Assembly: GCA_963842975.1 (NCBI GenBank)
Contig: CAWJIH010000009.1
Span: 248,001-312,000 of the forward strand
Length of the DNA stretch: 64,000 nucleotides
Source: JACJWR01 sp963842975
GTDB taxonomy: Bacteria > Actinomycetota > Actinomycetes > S36-B12 > UBA10799
Reading direction: 5' to 3'
Made by a program: the position numbers and the translations under genes. The notes below the pieces were generated by a model, which worked only from the letters and a program-made list of their open reading frames with translations, did not search any database and was not told the origin of the DNA. The first letter of the stretch is position 1. Every line of letters starts with the position of its first letter. Shown here piece by piece: positions 34,661-43,210 of the stretch.

Positions 34661-35994
34661 CCCCGCGGGAGGTTGAGCGGGCGCGGCCGGGCGGACGACC
34701 ACCGCCGGGCACCGGTGTGCTCCGTGCCGTCAAACTCGCCAACATGTCGGCCACGATGATGGCGCGGGCAGGTTACGGGCGGGTGCGGGTTTGGCGCGGG
34801 GAGAACCGTGCCAGTGTCCGCGACGAGGTTTCCCGAGCCAATGCGGCCACCATGCGTCACACCCTTGGTTCACTCAAGGGCGGCGCACAAAAGGCCGGCC
34901 AACTGCTCTCCACAGTGGATTCGCTGCTGCCGGCCGGAGAGTGGCGGGAAGCTGTGGATTCGCTGCAGGAGGCCGGCAATCCGGTTGGCTTCGACGTCAT
35001 GGCCCCGGTGCTGGCGAAGTCGCTGGGGGCGAACTGGCGGGATCGGTTTGCCGAATTCGATCCGACGCCGGTGGCATCCGCCTCACTGGGTCAGGTGTAT
35101 CGGGCGCGCTGGGCGGCCGACGGTCGCCAGGTGGCGGTGAAGGTTCAGTATCCCGGAGTTGATTCCGCGGTACGGGCCGATCTGACCGGCCTGACGTGGG
35201 CGCTGCGGCTGGCTGCACTCGTGAGTCCGGGGATGGCTGCTGCGCCGGTGGCTCACGAATTGCGCACCCGGGTTGAGGGGGAGTTGGACTACGTCGCCGA
35301 GGCCGATGCCCAGCGAACGTTCGCCCGCGCCTTCGACGGCGACGAAGACATCGCGGTGCCCGACGTGGTTACCGCCCGCTCGCAGGTGTTGATCACGGAA
35401 TGGTTGACCGGCACCTCGCTGGCGCGGTACGCGGAGTCGGGTCCGCAGGATGGTCGCGATGTGGTGGGCACTCGCTTCCAACGGTTCACCCTGAGCTCGC
35501 CGGCCCGTACCGGCCTCTTGCATGCCGACCCGCACCCGGGGAACTTTCGGGTGCTGGACGATCAACGCCTTGGGGTGCTCGATTTCGGGGCTGTGGTGCC
35601 GATGCCCGGTGGCCTGCCCGAGACCTTCGGGCACTTGATCTCAGCAATGCGGTCCGACGATCCGGCCCAGGTACATAGCCGGCTGCGGCAGGCGGGGTTG
35701 GTGCGTGCGGGTGCCCAGCTTGACACCCGCGCCCTGATGGATTTCCTGGGCCCGTTCTCCGATCCTGCACGCCACGAAGTCTTCACTTTCAGCCCCTCGT
35801 GGCTACAGCAGCAGTTCGCGCGGGAACACGATCCGCGCAATCCCGACTATTCGGTGGCGCTGCAGTTGACCCTGCCACCGGAGCAACTCATGACTCATCG
35901 GGTCTGGTTGGGAGTGGTGGGCGTGCTGGCACGGTTGAACGCCACAGTTGAGGTGCTGCCCGAATTGCGGCGCTGGCTGCCCGGAATCACCTGA
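34657..35994 (+). CDS. ABC1/AarF (UbiB-like) atypical kinase family protein
   Basis: A 445-residue member of the ADCK/UbiB family. The signature KxGQ motif is in LKGGAQKAGQLLST. The Ala-rich loop region is SASLGQVYRARWAADGRQVA, the invariant Lys is in VAVKVQYPGVD, and the catalytic and metal-binding motifs are LLHADPHPGNFR and LGVLDFGAVVPM. Roles range from quinone synthesis to lipid homeostasis, so the substrate is not inferable. I chose the ATG overlapping the mazG stop (ATGA). It converges with the MpaB-like gene, overlapping it by 8 nt. Confidence 0.9.
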   Translation: MTPREVERARPGGRPPPGTGVLRAVKLANMSATMMARAGYGRVRVWRGENRASVRDEVSRANAATMRHTLGSLKGGAQKAGQLLSTVDSLLPAGEWREAVDSLQEAGNPVGFDVMAPVLAKSLGANWRDRFAEFDPTPVASASLGQVYRARWAADGRQVAVKVQYPGVDSAVRADLTGLTWALRLAALVSPGMAAAPVAHELRTRVEGELDYVAEADAQRTFARAFDGDEDIAVPDVVTARSQVLITEWLTGTSLARYAESGPQDGRDVVGTRFQRFTLSSPARTGLLHADPHPGNFRVLDDQRLGVLDFGAVVPMPGGLPETFGHLISAMRSDDPAQVHSRLRQAGLVRAGAQLDTRALMDFLGPFSDPARHEVFTFSPSWLQQQFAREHDPRNPDYSVALQLTLPPEQLMTHRVWLGVVGVLARLNATVEVLPELRRWLPGIT

Positions 35995-36868
35995 GGTCCA
36001 GGCGCTCTCTGGCGGCCGACAGGTGTGGGCCTTCGCGCACGGAGCGGGGGACTCGCGCCAAGGCGGTGCGCATTGATCGCAGAGTCACCGTGGCTTGGAC
36101 GTCGAGCATCGGCCCAGCGGCCATGAACCTGCCCGCCGGGGCGAAGATGCCCCCCAGCAGGGGCACTCCGGCCTCCGACAACCCTCCGGCCAGCGACCCC
36201 CGAACCCTCGACGGCAGCAGGGCGAAAGCCGTCGCCACTATGGTCGCCCACCCGGGGGCAGCAGGGGTCAGCCAGCGGACTTTGGTCGGCATCGGTGGGA
36301 TCAATGCGAATCGGACGAAGTCGACTGCCTGTTCGGTGGCGACCAGGCTGGGTGCGATCGAATGCATGTACAACTTCAAGGAGGCAACATCGGTGAAGAC
36401 GTCCGCTGGGTCCAAACCCACGAGTTCTGCGGCAATGCGCTGTTCGAATACATAACGATCGGCCTCATCGGCGGACATGGGTGCGCCGGAACGCCGGTAA
36501 CAGTCCAAGAGCGAATCGACGAAGCCCGCGTGAACCCACAGCAACCAGTCCGGATCGTCTAGACCAAGCCGATGATGCAGGCGCCGAACCATGCTCGCGG
36601 CGCGCTCCGCCTCCTCGCTGGTGCCGTAAGTGATCGCGCCGATGTATTCGGCCGTTCGGGCCAGCCGACCCCAGGGATCACGGCGGTAGTCGCTGGCCTC
36701 AGCGGCGGCAATCATCGGGCCAGGGAGCATGGTTTGCAGCAGGATCGCCCGCACCCCGCCGATTCCGATCACCGGATCGGAGTGGACCCGCCAGGTGATG
36801 GAACTCGGGCCGAAGAGTCCAGGATCCGAAGATGTCGTGTCTGGCTGTCCGTAGGTCAACTCTGGCAC
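35987..36868 (-). CDS. MpaB-like oxygenase family protein (DUF2236)
   Basis: A 293-residue protein with the DUF2236/MpaB pattern: SITWRVHSDPVIGIGGVRAI, ILLQTMLPGPMIAAAEASDY with a following arginine-rich RRDPWGRLARTAEY, and the His-containing LLWVHAGFVDSLLDCYRR. Family members resemble the latex-clearing protein Lcp haem oxygenases, and the conserved WVH histidine fits a haem ligand. It has its own promoter region facing eno. The substrate is unknown. Confidence 0.85.
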   Translation of the reverse strand: MPELTYGQPDTTSSDPGLFGPSSITWRVHSDPVIGIGGVRAILLQTMLPGPMIAAAEASDYRRDPWGRLARTAEYIGAITYGTSEEAERAASMVRRLHHRLGLDDPDWLLWVHAGFVDSLLDCYRRSGAPMSADEADRYVFEQRIAAELVGLDPADVFTDVASLKLYMHSIAPSLVATEQAVDFVRFALIPPMPTKVRWLTPAAPGWATIVATAFALLPSRVRGSLAGGLSEAGVPLLGGIFAPAGRFMAAGPMLDVQATVTLRSMRTALARVPRSVREGPHLSAARERLDLR

Positions 36869-37019
36869 GGTTCAAGTGTGACCGGATTCGAGACTTCCCG
36901 CACCTGCTCGGGGTGCCAACTGTTCACTTTCAGATCTTGTGCCGCTGGGCAGCATCGGGGTCCAGTTGGCCGCTAGGGTGAGGCGAACTCGTTGACCTAT
37001 CGAACAATGGAGGGGCCCC

Positions 37020-38297
37020 GTGGCCATCATTGAAGGCGTCATCTCGCGCGAAATCCTCGACTCCCGTGGCAATCCGACTGTTGAGGTGGAGGTCCTCCTC
37101 GACGATGACACTGTCGCCCGCGCGGCGGTCCCCAGCGGTGCCTCCACCGGTGCTTTCGAGGCCGTGGAATTGCGCGACGGGGAAGAGCGCTTCGGCGGCA
37201 AAGGTGTGCTGAAGGCGTGCGCTGCAGTGGAAGACGAAATCGCCCCCGAGGTCATCGGTACCGAGGCGAGCGACCAGCGCCTGGTCGACCAGCTGATGCT
37301 CGACCTGGATGGCACTCCGAACAAGGCCCGGCTGGGCGCCAACGCCATCCTCGGTGTTTCGCTCGCGGTTGCTCGCGCCGCCGCAGAGAGCGCGGGACTG
37401 CCCCTGTTCCGTTACCTCGGTGGCCCGAACGCGCACGTTCTTCCCGTGCCGATGATGAACATCCTCAACGGCGGCTCCCACGCCGACAGCAACGTCGACA
37501 TCCAGGAGTTCATGATCGCCCCGATCGGCGCGACCACCTACCCGGAGGCATTGCGCTGGGGTGCGGAGGTCTACCACTCGCTCAAGAGTGTGTTGAAGGG
37601 CGAAGGGCTGGCCACCGGCCTCGGTGACGAAGGCGGGTTCGCCCCCAACCTGCCCAACAACCGAGCCGCGCTCGACCTGATCATCACCGCGATCGAGAAG
37701 GCCGGGCTCACCCCGGGCCGCGACATCGCGCTGGCGCTGGACGTCGCCGCCACCGAGTTCTGCACCGATGGCTCCTACCTGTTCGAAGGCGCTGACCGTT
37801 CGGCGGAGTGGATGACCGCCTACTACGAAAGCCTGTTGGACTCGTACCCGATGGTGAGCATCGAGGACCCCCTCGACGAGGATGACTGGGCAGGTTGGGC
37901 GCACATCACCGATGCAGTCGGGGACAAAGTGCAACTCGTTGGCGACGACCTCTTCGTCACCAACCCCGAGCGGCTTGCCCGCGGCATCGCCGAGGGCGCC
38001 GCGAACGCGCTGCTGGTGAAGGTGAATCAGATCGGTAGCCTCACCGAGACGTTCGACGCGGTCTCCATGGCTCAGAACGCTGGATTCGCCTGCATGATGA
38101 GCCACCGTTCGGGCGAGACAGAGGACACTTTCATTGCCGATCTGGCGGTGGCGGTCAACTGTGGACAGCTCAAGACCGGCGCCCCAGCCCGCACCGAACG
38201 CGTCGCGAAATACAACCAGTTGCTGCGAATCTCCGAAGAACTTGACGATGCGGGCACCTACCTCGGCGCGTCGGCCTTCCGTCGGTTCCAGTTGTAG
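37020..38297 (+). CDS. eno: Enolase
   Basis: Interconverts 2-phosphoglycerate and phosphoenolpyruvate. Full length at 425 residues, with ISREILDSRGNPTVEVEV, GGSHADSNVDIQEFMIAPIG, metal ligands in ALDVAATEF, SIEDPLDEDDWAGW and LVGDDLFVTN, the active-site Lys in LLVKVNQIGSLTET and SHRSGETEDTFIADLAV. GTG start with GGAGGGG upstream; a TAGGGT at 36974-36979 is a likely -10 element, giving a leader of roughly 35 nt. Followed by ftsB-like, DUF501 and ppx as in most actinobacteria. Confidence 0.98.
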   Translation: MAIIEGVISREILDSRGNPTVEVEVLLDDDTVARAAVPSGASTGAFEAVELRDGEERFGGKGVLKACAAVEDEIAPEVIGTEASDQRLVDQLMLDLDGTPNKARLGANAILGVSLAVARAAAESAGLPLFRYLGGPNAHVLPVPMMNILNGGSHADSNVDIQEFMIAPIGATTYPEALRWGAEVYHSLKSVLKGEGLATGLGDEGGFAPNLPNNRAALDLIITAIEKAGLTPGRDIALALDVAATEFCTDGSYLFEGADRSAEWMTAYYESLLDSYPMVSIEDPLDEDDWAGWAHITDAVGDKVQLVGDDLFVTNPERLARGIAEGAANALLVKVNQIGSLTETFDAVSMAQNAGFACMMSHRSGETEDTFIADLAVAVNCGQLKTGAPARTERVAKYNQLLRISEELDDAGTYLGASAFRRFQL

Positions 38298-38312
38298 GCG
38301 ACGCTAGGACGC

Positions 38313-38690
38313 ATGTCCGCGAAGCTTGCCAATCCTGCTGTTCGAGCAGGGATCCTCGCGCTGGTCGCCATCGTGATCGCCATGAGTCTTGCGGTGCCGT
38401 TGCGTTCTTTCGTGCGGCAATCCGGGGACAATGCGGCGTTGGCGGCGGAGATCGCGGACAAGGAACGCAACATTGCCGAACTGCAGTCCGAGATCGACAA
38501 CTGGAACGATGAGGCCTACGTCGAAGCCCAGGCCCGGGCTCGCTTGTCCTACGTGTTTCCGGGTGAAACCGGGTACGTGGTGGTAGACGAAGGCGGTTCC
38601 AGCGATAGCCGGCTGCCGGAGAAATCCGACGACTTCACTTCTGGGTCCTGGTACGAACGGTTCTGGGCGAGTGTCGAAGACGCCCGTTAG
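38313..38690 (+). CDS. FtsB/DivIC-like septum formation initiator protein
   Basis: A 125-residue bitopic division protein. A short cytoplasmic N-terminus is followed by one membrane span (residues ~12-29, GILALVAIVIAMSLAVPL), a coiled coil (NAALAAEIADKERNIAELQS) and the conserved YVEAQARARLSYVFPGETGY. It should bridge FtsL and FtsQ-type partners at the septum. It overlaps the next gene by 20 nt. The position after eno supports the call. Confidence 0.9.
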   Translation: MSAKLANPAVRAGILALVAIVIAMSLAVPLRSFVRQSGDNAALAAEIADKERNIAELQSEIDNWNDEAYVEAQARARLSYVFPGETGYVVVDEGGSSDSRLPEKSDDFTSGSWYERFWASVEDAR

Positions 38691-40131
38691 CCCGATCGAC
38701 TACTCGGCAGTGGTCGGCCAACTCGGTCGACCACTGCGGGGTGAAGTGTCGGTAGCCCATAGGTGTCCGTGTGGGCAACCGGATGTGGTGGCCACCGCAC
38801 CGCGACTCGATGACGGATCCCCCTTCCCCACCGCCTTCTACCTCACGTGTCCCCGGGCGGTGGCAGCGGCGTCCACCCTGGAATCCGAGGGGGTGATGCC
38901 GCTGCTGCAAAGTCGGCTGGAGTCGGATGCCGAATTTGCCGCTGCCTACCGTCAGGCCCATGAGGATTACCTGCGCCGCCGGGTGGAACTCGGTGGGGAA
39001 GTGGCCGAGATCGCGGACTACTCCGCCGGCGGTATGCCCACCAGGGTGAAATGCCTGCACGCCCTGGTGGCGCATTCCCTAGCCGCGGGTCCCGGTGTGA
39101 ATCCGGTGGGCGATGAGGTTCTCCGCTTGCTACACGAGCGCGGATTGTGGCCGACTGATTCGACCTGTGTGCCGCGCGTGGTCGCCGCGGTCGACTGCGG
39201 CACGAACTCGATTCGGTTGCTCATCGCGCGGTGGGACCCGCAACTACAGGCGTTGGTCGACATTGAACGCACCATGCGGGTCGTACGTTTGGGCGAGGGG
39301 CTGGAGTCCACTGGGGTGATTTCCGAGGCCGCGCTTGAGCGCACGTTCGCGGCGGTCGACGAATACGCCGCGGCGATGCGCGCCGCAGGGGTGGGTGCGG
39401 TGCGATTCGTGGCCACATCGGCCTCCCGCGACGCCAAGAATCGGGACGACTTCGTTGCCGGCGTTGCCCAACGGCTCGGGGTGGTCCCAGAAGTGATTTC
39501 CGGTGACGAGGAAGCCCGATTGTCCTTCACCGGAGCGGTGTCGTCGCCGCAAGTGGCGGCAGTGGCAGCCACGCCACGGTTGGTGGTGGATATTGGCGGT
39601 GGCTCAACCGAGTTCGTGTTCGGTTCGGAGACGCCGCAAGCCAGTCGAAGCGTGGACATCGGGTGTGTGCGTTTGGCTGAGCGACGGTTGTTCTCGGATC
39701 CGCCAACGGACGCTGAGATCGCCGCGGTGGCTGCCGATGCCGATGCCGCGATCGCCCTGGCGGCAGCCGAGGTGCCGATCTCCTCGGCGGCCAGCTTGAT
39801 CGGACTCGCCGGTACCGTGACCACGGTGGCGGCTATCGCCATGGGCTTGCCGGAGTACGACGCCGACGTGCTCCACGGTGCACGAATCAGTGCAGCCGAC
39901 GTGCATCGGGTGGCTGCGCAACTGGCCGGGATGACCTTGGCCGAACGATTGGCGATGCCGGTGATGCATCCAGGGCGTGCCGACGTGATCGTGTCCGGTG
40001 CGACGATTCTCTCGCGGATTGTGACCGCGACCGGGGTGGATCACGTGGTCGTCAGTGAGCGCGACATTCTCGATGGGATTGCTGCCGATGTGGCCGCTGG
40101 CGCGGGCGAATCTCCCTTGTGGCGTGAATGA
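38671..40131 (+). CDS. DUF501 domain fused to Ppx/GppA exopolyphosphatase
   Basis: A 486-residue frame. Residues 1-165 are a DUF501 protein (VAHRCPCGQPDVVATAPRLD, PFPTAFYLTCPRAVAAAS, MPTRVKCLHALVAHSLAAGP). Residues ~170-486 are a Ppx/GppA phosphatase of the ASKHA fold (VAAVDCGTNSIRLLIARWD, ATSASRDAKN, ISGDEEARLSFTGA, LVVDIGGGSTEFVFG, GLAGTVTTVAAIAMG) that would release phosphate from polyphosphate or convert pppGpp. In most actinobacteria these are two adjacent genes. There is almost no linker, and a GTG start for the Ppx part exists at about 39170, so a lost stop through an indel is possible. Confidence 0.88.
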   Translation: MSKTPVSPIDYSAVVGQLGRPLRGEVSVAHRCPCGQPDVVATAPRLDDGSPFPTAFYLTCPRAVAAASTLESEGVMPLLQSRLESDAEFAAAYRQAHEDYLRRRVELGGEVAEIADYSAGGMPTRVKCLHALVAHSLAAGPGVNPVGDEVLRLLHERGLWPTDSTCVPRVVAAVDCGTNSIRLLIARWDPQLQALVDIERTMRVVRLGEGLESTGVISEAALERTFAAVDEYAAAMRAAGVGAVRFVATSASRDAKNRDDFVAGVAQRLGVVPEVISGDEEARLSFTGAVSSPQVAAVAATPRLVVDIGGGSTEFVFGSETPQASRSVDIGCVRLAERRLFSDPPTDAEIAAVAADADAAIALAAAEVPISSAASLIGLAGTVTTVAAIAMGLPEYDADVLHGARISAADVHRVAAQLAGMTLAERLAMPVMHPGRADVIVSGATILSRIVTATGVDHVVVSERDILDGIAADVAAGAGESPLWRE

Positions 40132-40138
40132 TGGTGAT

Positions 40139-40648
40139 ATGGAGTTAGTTGTGACGGTCGTCAGCCACGATCGACCGGGTTTGATTGCCGATGTGACCGG
40201 GGTGCTGGCCGACCTGGGTGGCAATCTCGAATCATCGTCGATGACGCTGCTACAGGGTCATTTCGCGTGGACTCTGGTGGTCGACATCGCCTGCGACGTG
40301 GAGACTTTGCGATCCGAGTTGTTGGCGGCATGTCCTACGGGGGTGACAGTCAGTGAGCTTGCGGATGAGGACGAGTCGAATGCCGTCGTGGGTGACCGCG
40401 TCGTCGTCAACCTCAACGGCGCGGACCGGCGGGGAATCGTTGCCGCTGTTACGCGGGTCTTGGCCGATCGCGGGGGCAACATCGTGGAACTCAGCACACA
40501 TCTTCACGGCGGGATGTACATCGGCACCGCGGAAGTTGAGTTTGCCCAGCGGATCGACCTGGAAGCGTTGACGGCTCGGCTGCACGAGGTCGCCACGGAG
40601 ATCGGCGTGAGCGTGACCGCGCACCGCGAGGACGCCGACCTGCTGTGA
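40139..40648 (+). CDS. ACT-domain protein (GcvR-like)
   Basis: A 169-residue protein made of two ACT domains (VVTVVSHDRPGLIADVTGVL and VNLNGADRRGIVAAVTRVLA), resembling glycine-cleavage repressor GcvR and related regulatory proteins that bind amino acids. The frame is open into the ppx gene, but MELVVTVVSHDRPG from the ATG at 40139 is the natural start, 8 nt after the ppx stop. It overlaps def by 4 nt (GTGA). Confidence 0.85.
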   Translation: MELVVTVVSHDRPGLIADVTGVLADLGGNLESSSMTLLQGHFAWTLVVDIACDVETLRSELLAACPTGVTVSELADEDESNAVVGDRVVVNLNGADRRGIVAAVTRVLADRGGNIVELSTHLHGGMYIGTAEVEFAQRIDLEALTARLHEVATEIGVSVTAHREDADLL

Positions 40649-41193
40649 ACCGTTCTGCACCGTCGACGTTGGGCGTCGCATTGCCTCCTGGCACGATTCG
40701 GCCAGTGGTGGTGGCGCCGGCGGAGGTGTTGTCGAAACGATGTGAGGAAGTCGATCCGGCAGCTCCGGAGATAGTGGAACTGGCCGCTGACCTTGTCGCC
40801 ACGATGGCGGTGTCGCCAGGTTGCGTTGGCCTCGCGGCGAATCAGATTGGCCATGGCTTGCGCGTGTTCAGCCTCAATGTGGTGGGCCACCCGAAGACTC
40901 GAACAACCCACGGCGCCTTTGTGTTGTGCAATCCGCGGATTGTCGCGGCCTCGCGGAATGTGAAGGGTCGTGAGGGTTGTATGTCGGTGCCGGATTGGAC
41001 CGGCGACGTCAAACGCGCCACCCGAATCGAAGTGGTGGGTCAACTGCCCATTTCGGCCGAGGAGGTGGTGTTTCGCACCGACGGATTCGAAGCAGTCGCG
41101 ATCCAACATGAAATTGACCACCTCGACGGGGCGCTGTTCCTCGACCGCCTCGTCGACGCCCGCGCCCTGCACCGCCGGGTGGTGTACCAGTAG
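40645..41193 (+). CDS. def: Peptide deformylase
   Basis: Removes the N-formyl group from nascent proteins. The 182-residue metalloprotease has all three motifs: CVGLAANQIGHGLRV (motif 1), REGCMSVPDWTGDVKR (motif 2, Cys ligand; Met replaces the usual Leu) and AIQHEIDHLDGALFLDR (HExxH). GTG start coupled to the ACT-domain gene. Confidence 0.94.
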   Translation: MNRSAPSTLGVALPPGTIRPVVVAPAEVLSKRCEEVDPAAPEIVELAADLVATMAVSPGCVGLAANQIGHGLRVFSLNVVGHPKTRTTHGAFVLCNPRIVAASRNVKGREGCMSVPDWTGDVKRATRIEVVGQLPISAEEVVFRTDGFEAVAIQHEIDHLDGALFLDRLVDARALHRRVVYQ

Positions 41194-41226
41194 TCCCTCG
41201 GCGCTGGCATCCATGCCTTGCGTACG

Positions 41227-41311
41227 TGCCCGGGGCGGGACTCGAACCCGCATGCCCCATATGGAGCCGAGGGGTTTAAGCCCTCTGCGTCTGCCATTCC
41301 GCCACCCGGGC
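41227..41311 (-). tRNA. tRNA-Leu (anticodon TAA)
   Basis: Minus-strand cloverleaf of 85 nt. Acceptor GCCCGGG pairs with CCCGGGC, A is the discriminator, anticodon arm GAGGG-CTTAAAC-CCCTC gives anticodon TAA, a long variable arm is present as expected for Leu, and the T arm reads GCGGG-TTCGAGT-CCCGC. CCA is not encoded. Confidence 0.95.
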
Positions 41312-41485
41312 CGGAGAACTGCAGCAGCACAACTCTAGTTGCCTACGTCTCATTTTTGTGATGCCTAGGTGCGCGTTGGAATCGAATGTCCCAGGATTCG
41401 GTTACCTTTGTGCCATGCAGGGCACACGAAGCACCTTGCGTGAATAGACCAACAGCAATCAGGCCCACGTACCCAGGAGGATACT

Positions 41486-42340
41486 TTGGCAGGCAACCCA
41501 GTTCTCGCCCGATTTGAGAAGGAGGCGGAGCAGCCCGGCTCTCTATACGCGGAAGGAACCAACGCGTACGCGCAGGCGGGCGGCTCGGCGCAGGCAGCCG
41601 TGCGGCAGTCAGCCGCTGGAACCACCGGAACGCCCACCTACGGAACGCCGGTAGGCACGCCGGATCGCCGGATGACGATCGACGACGTTGTGGTGAAGAG
41701 CGGCATCTCGTTCGCCATCTTGCTGGTGTTCGCAGTGATCGGCTGGAACCTCGGCGGAGTGATGCAGCTCTTCGCCTTCGGATCAGCCCTGGTTGCCTTC
41801 GTGCTGGCCATGGTCATCTCGTTCAAGAAGACTTCCAGCCCCATCCTCGTGATCCTCTACTCCGCGTTTGAGGGACTGTTCCTTGGCGCCATCAGTGCGT
41901 GGTACCAGTCGTTTGGCGAGGCAAACGGTAACGGCAACCTTGTGCTGCAGGCCGTCACTGCCACGTTCGTGGTCTTCTTCGTGACGCTGTTTGCCTACAA
42001 GTCCGGCGTGATCAGGGTCACCGAGAAGTCTCGCCGGATCTTCATGATCATGCTGTTCTCCTACCTGGGTATCGCATTGCTCTCGCTGGTTGCCGCGCTC
42101 TTCGGCGTCGGCGGCGGTTGGGGCTTCTACGGCGTTGGTCCGCTCGGGATCATCATCTCGCTGTTCGCCGTGGGTCTTGCGACCTTCTCCCTGGTGATCG
42201 ACTTCGACGGCATCGTCCGCATGACCGAGTACGGCGTCGAAGAGAAGGAATCGTGGCGGATGGCCTTTGGTCTCATGGTCAGCCTGGTGTGGCTGTACCT
42301 GGAGATCCTGCGCCTGCTGGCGATTCTGCAGCGGAACTAG
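41486..42340 (+). CDS. Bax inhibitor-1/YccA-like membrane protein
   Basis: A 284-residue protein with a Gly/Ala-rich cytoplasmic N-terminus (~75 residues) and seven hydrophobic spans, for example GISFAILLVFAVIGWNLGGV, ILVILYSAFEGLFLGAISAW, VTATFVVFFVTLFAYKSGVI and VEEKESWRMAFGLMVSLVWL. FEGLFLGAIS and DFDGIVRMTEYGV are family landmarks of the actinobacterial YccA-like group. The start is TTG at 41486, placed 7 nt after AGGAGG. It ends exactly at the left flank of the accessory island. Confidence 0.92.
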   Translation: MAGNPVLARFEKEAEQPGSLYAEGTNAYAQAGGSAQAAVRQSAAGTTGTPTYGTPVGTPDRRMTIDDVVVKSGISFAILLVFAVIGWNLGGVMQLFAFGSALVAFVLAMVISFKKTSSPILVILYSAFEGLFLGAISAWYQSFGEANGNGNLVLQAVTATFVVFFVTLFAYKSGVIRVTEKSRRIFMIMLFSYLGIALLSLVAALFGVGGGWGFYGVGPLGIIISLFAVGLATFSLVIDFDGIVRMTEYGVEEKESWRMAFGLMVSLVWLYLEILRLLAILQRN

Positions 42341-42425
42341 TGTCGATTGACACCTGACTTGACCTGACCTGACCTGACCTGACTTGGCGGTTTGATCGTC
42401 GCCGAAGGTTTCTCGGGCACGCGAC

Positions 42426-42464
42426 AGTGGCCTCGCCCCTCACGGGCGGGGCCACTTTCGCTTT
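42426..42464 (+). terminator. Hairpin terminator downstream of the Bax-inhibitor-like gene
   Basis: AGTGGCCTCGCCC and GGGCGGGGCCACT form a 13-bp stem (one G-U) with loop CTCAC, followed by TTTCGCTTT. The same hairpin recurs at 52353-52393. Confidence 0.75.
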
Positions 42465-42470
42465 GGGGGG

Positions 42471-42687
42471 TGATCAACGCGGTCGGTGGTTGGGTTTGCG
42501 GTGATCAACGCGGTTGGTGGTTGGGTTTGTGGTGATCAACGCGGTCGGTGGTCGGGTTGGTGGTGATCAACGCGGTCGGTGGTTGGGTGTGTGGTGATCA
42601 ACGCGGTTGGTGGTTGGGTTGGTGGTGATCAACGCGGTCCGCGGTTGGGTTTGCGGTGATCAACTGGCCCGTTTTCCCTACTGGGCT
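42471..42687. repeat. 31-bp tandem repeat array centred on TGATCA
   Basis: Seven units, each beginning TGATCAACGCGG followed by a GT-rich half. TGATCA occurs at 42471, 42502, 42533, 42564, 42595, 42626 and 42657, an exact 31-bp period. Beyond the array the motif recurs in inverted orientation (CGCGTTGATCATGGGTTGCC). There are no unique spacers, so this is not a CRISPR. Confidence 0.85.
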
Positions 42688-42904
42688 CCGCGTTGATCAT
42701 GGGTTGCCCTACTGGGACCAGCGTTGATCATCGCGGGAGGTGGTCGGGGGTGGTCATCACGGTCGGTGGTTGGGTTTGCGGTGATCATCGCGGTCGGTGG
42801 TTGGGTTTGCGGTGATCAACTGGCCCGTTTGCCCAACTGGGCCACGTGTTGATCATGGGTTGCCCTAATGGGCCCCGCGTTGATCATGGGTTGCCCCACT
42901 GGGC

Positions 42905-42926
42905 TGTCGATTGACATGCAAGTTGG
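42905..42926 (+). mobile_element. Left terminal inverted repeat of the island
   Basis: A 22-bp sequence starting TGTCGATTGACATG matches the reverse complement of 52271-52292 at 21 of 22 positions. It begins with TG, and the mate ends with CA. No transposase is encoded between the two copies, so the element would be non-autonomous or decayed. Confidence 0.65.
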
Positions 42927-43210
42927 GGATCGACCCTCGTCGCATAGGAGTTCGCCCCTGTTTTCGCGCTGACTCTGGCACGACTGCGGCGGCCCTGCAC
43001 ATCTTTCCGGTGGGCCCGGTCGCCGACCGTTTGCTGTACCCAGCTCCTACACCTCCCAGCACAGCGTCACCCTCTGGCCGTGCGCCAGTAGAAACGTGAC
43101 GTGCTTCCCCAACCAGGTGCGGCGTCCCCACCACCTGTTCCAAAAAGGGCATGCGTTCCACAGCGATCAGGCTGTGGCATCGGCCCTACCGGCGGGCACG
43201 GTCACCTGTC

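Larger units (their letters stand above)
42339..42900. repeat. Left flanking repeat block of the accessory island
   Basis: Noncoding block beginning CTAGTGTCGATTGACACCTG. It contains a (GACCT)n run at about 42351-42385, a terminator hairpin, a 31-bp tandem array and then inverted TGATCA-bearing segments. A shorter version with the same order lies at 52294-52547, so the two form a direct repeat around the island. I see no gene in it. Confidence 0.8.

Noticed and set aside
42471..42900. Regular 31-bp repeats as a CRISPR array
   Set aside because: Units are contiguous with no unique spacers, and no cas genes are present.
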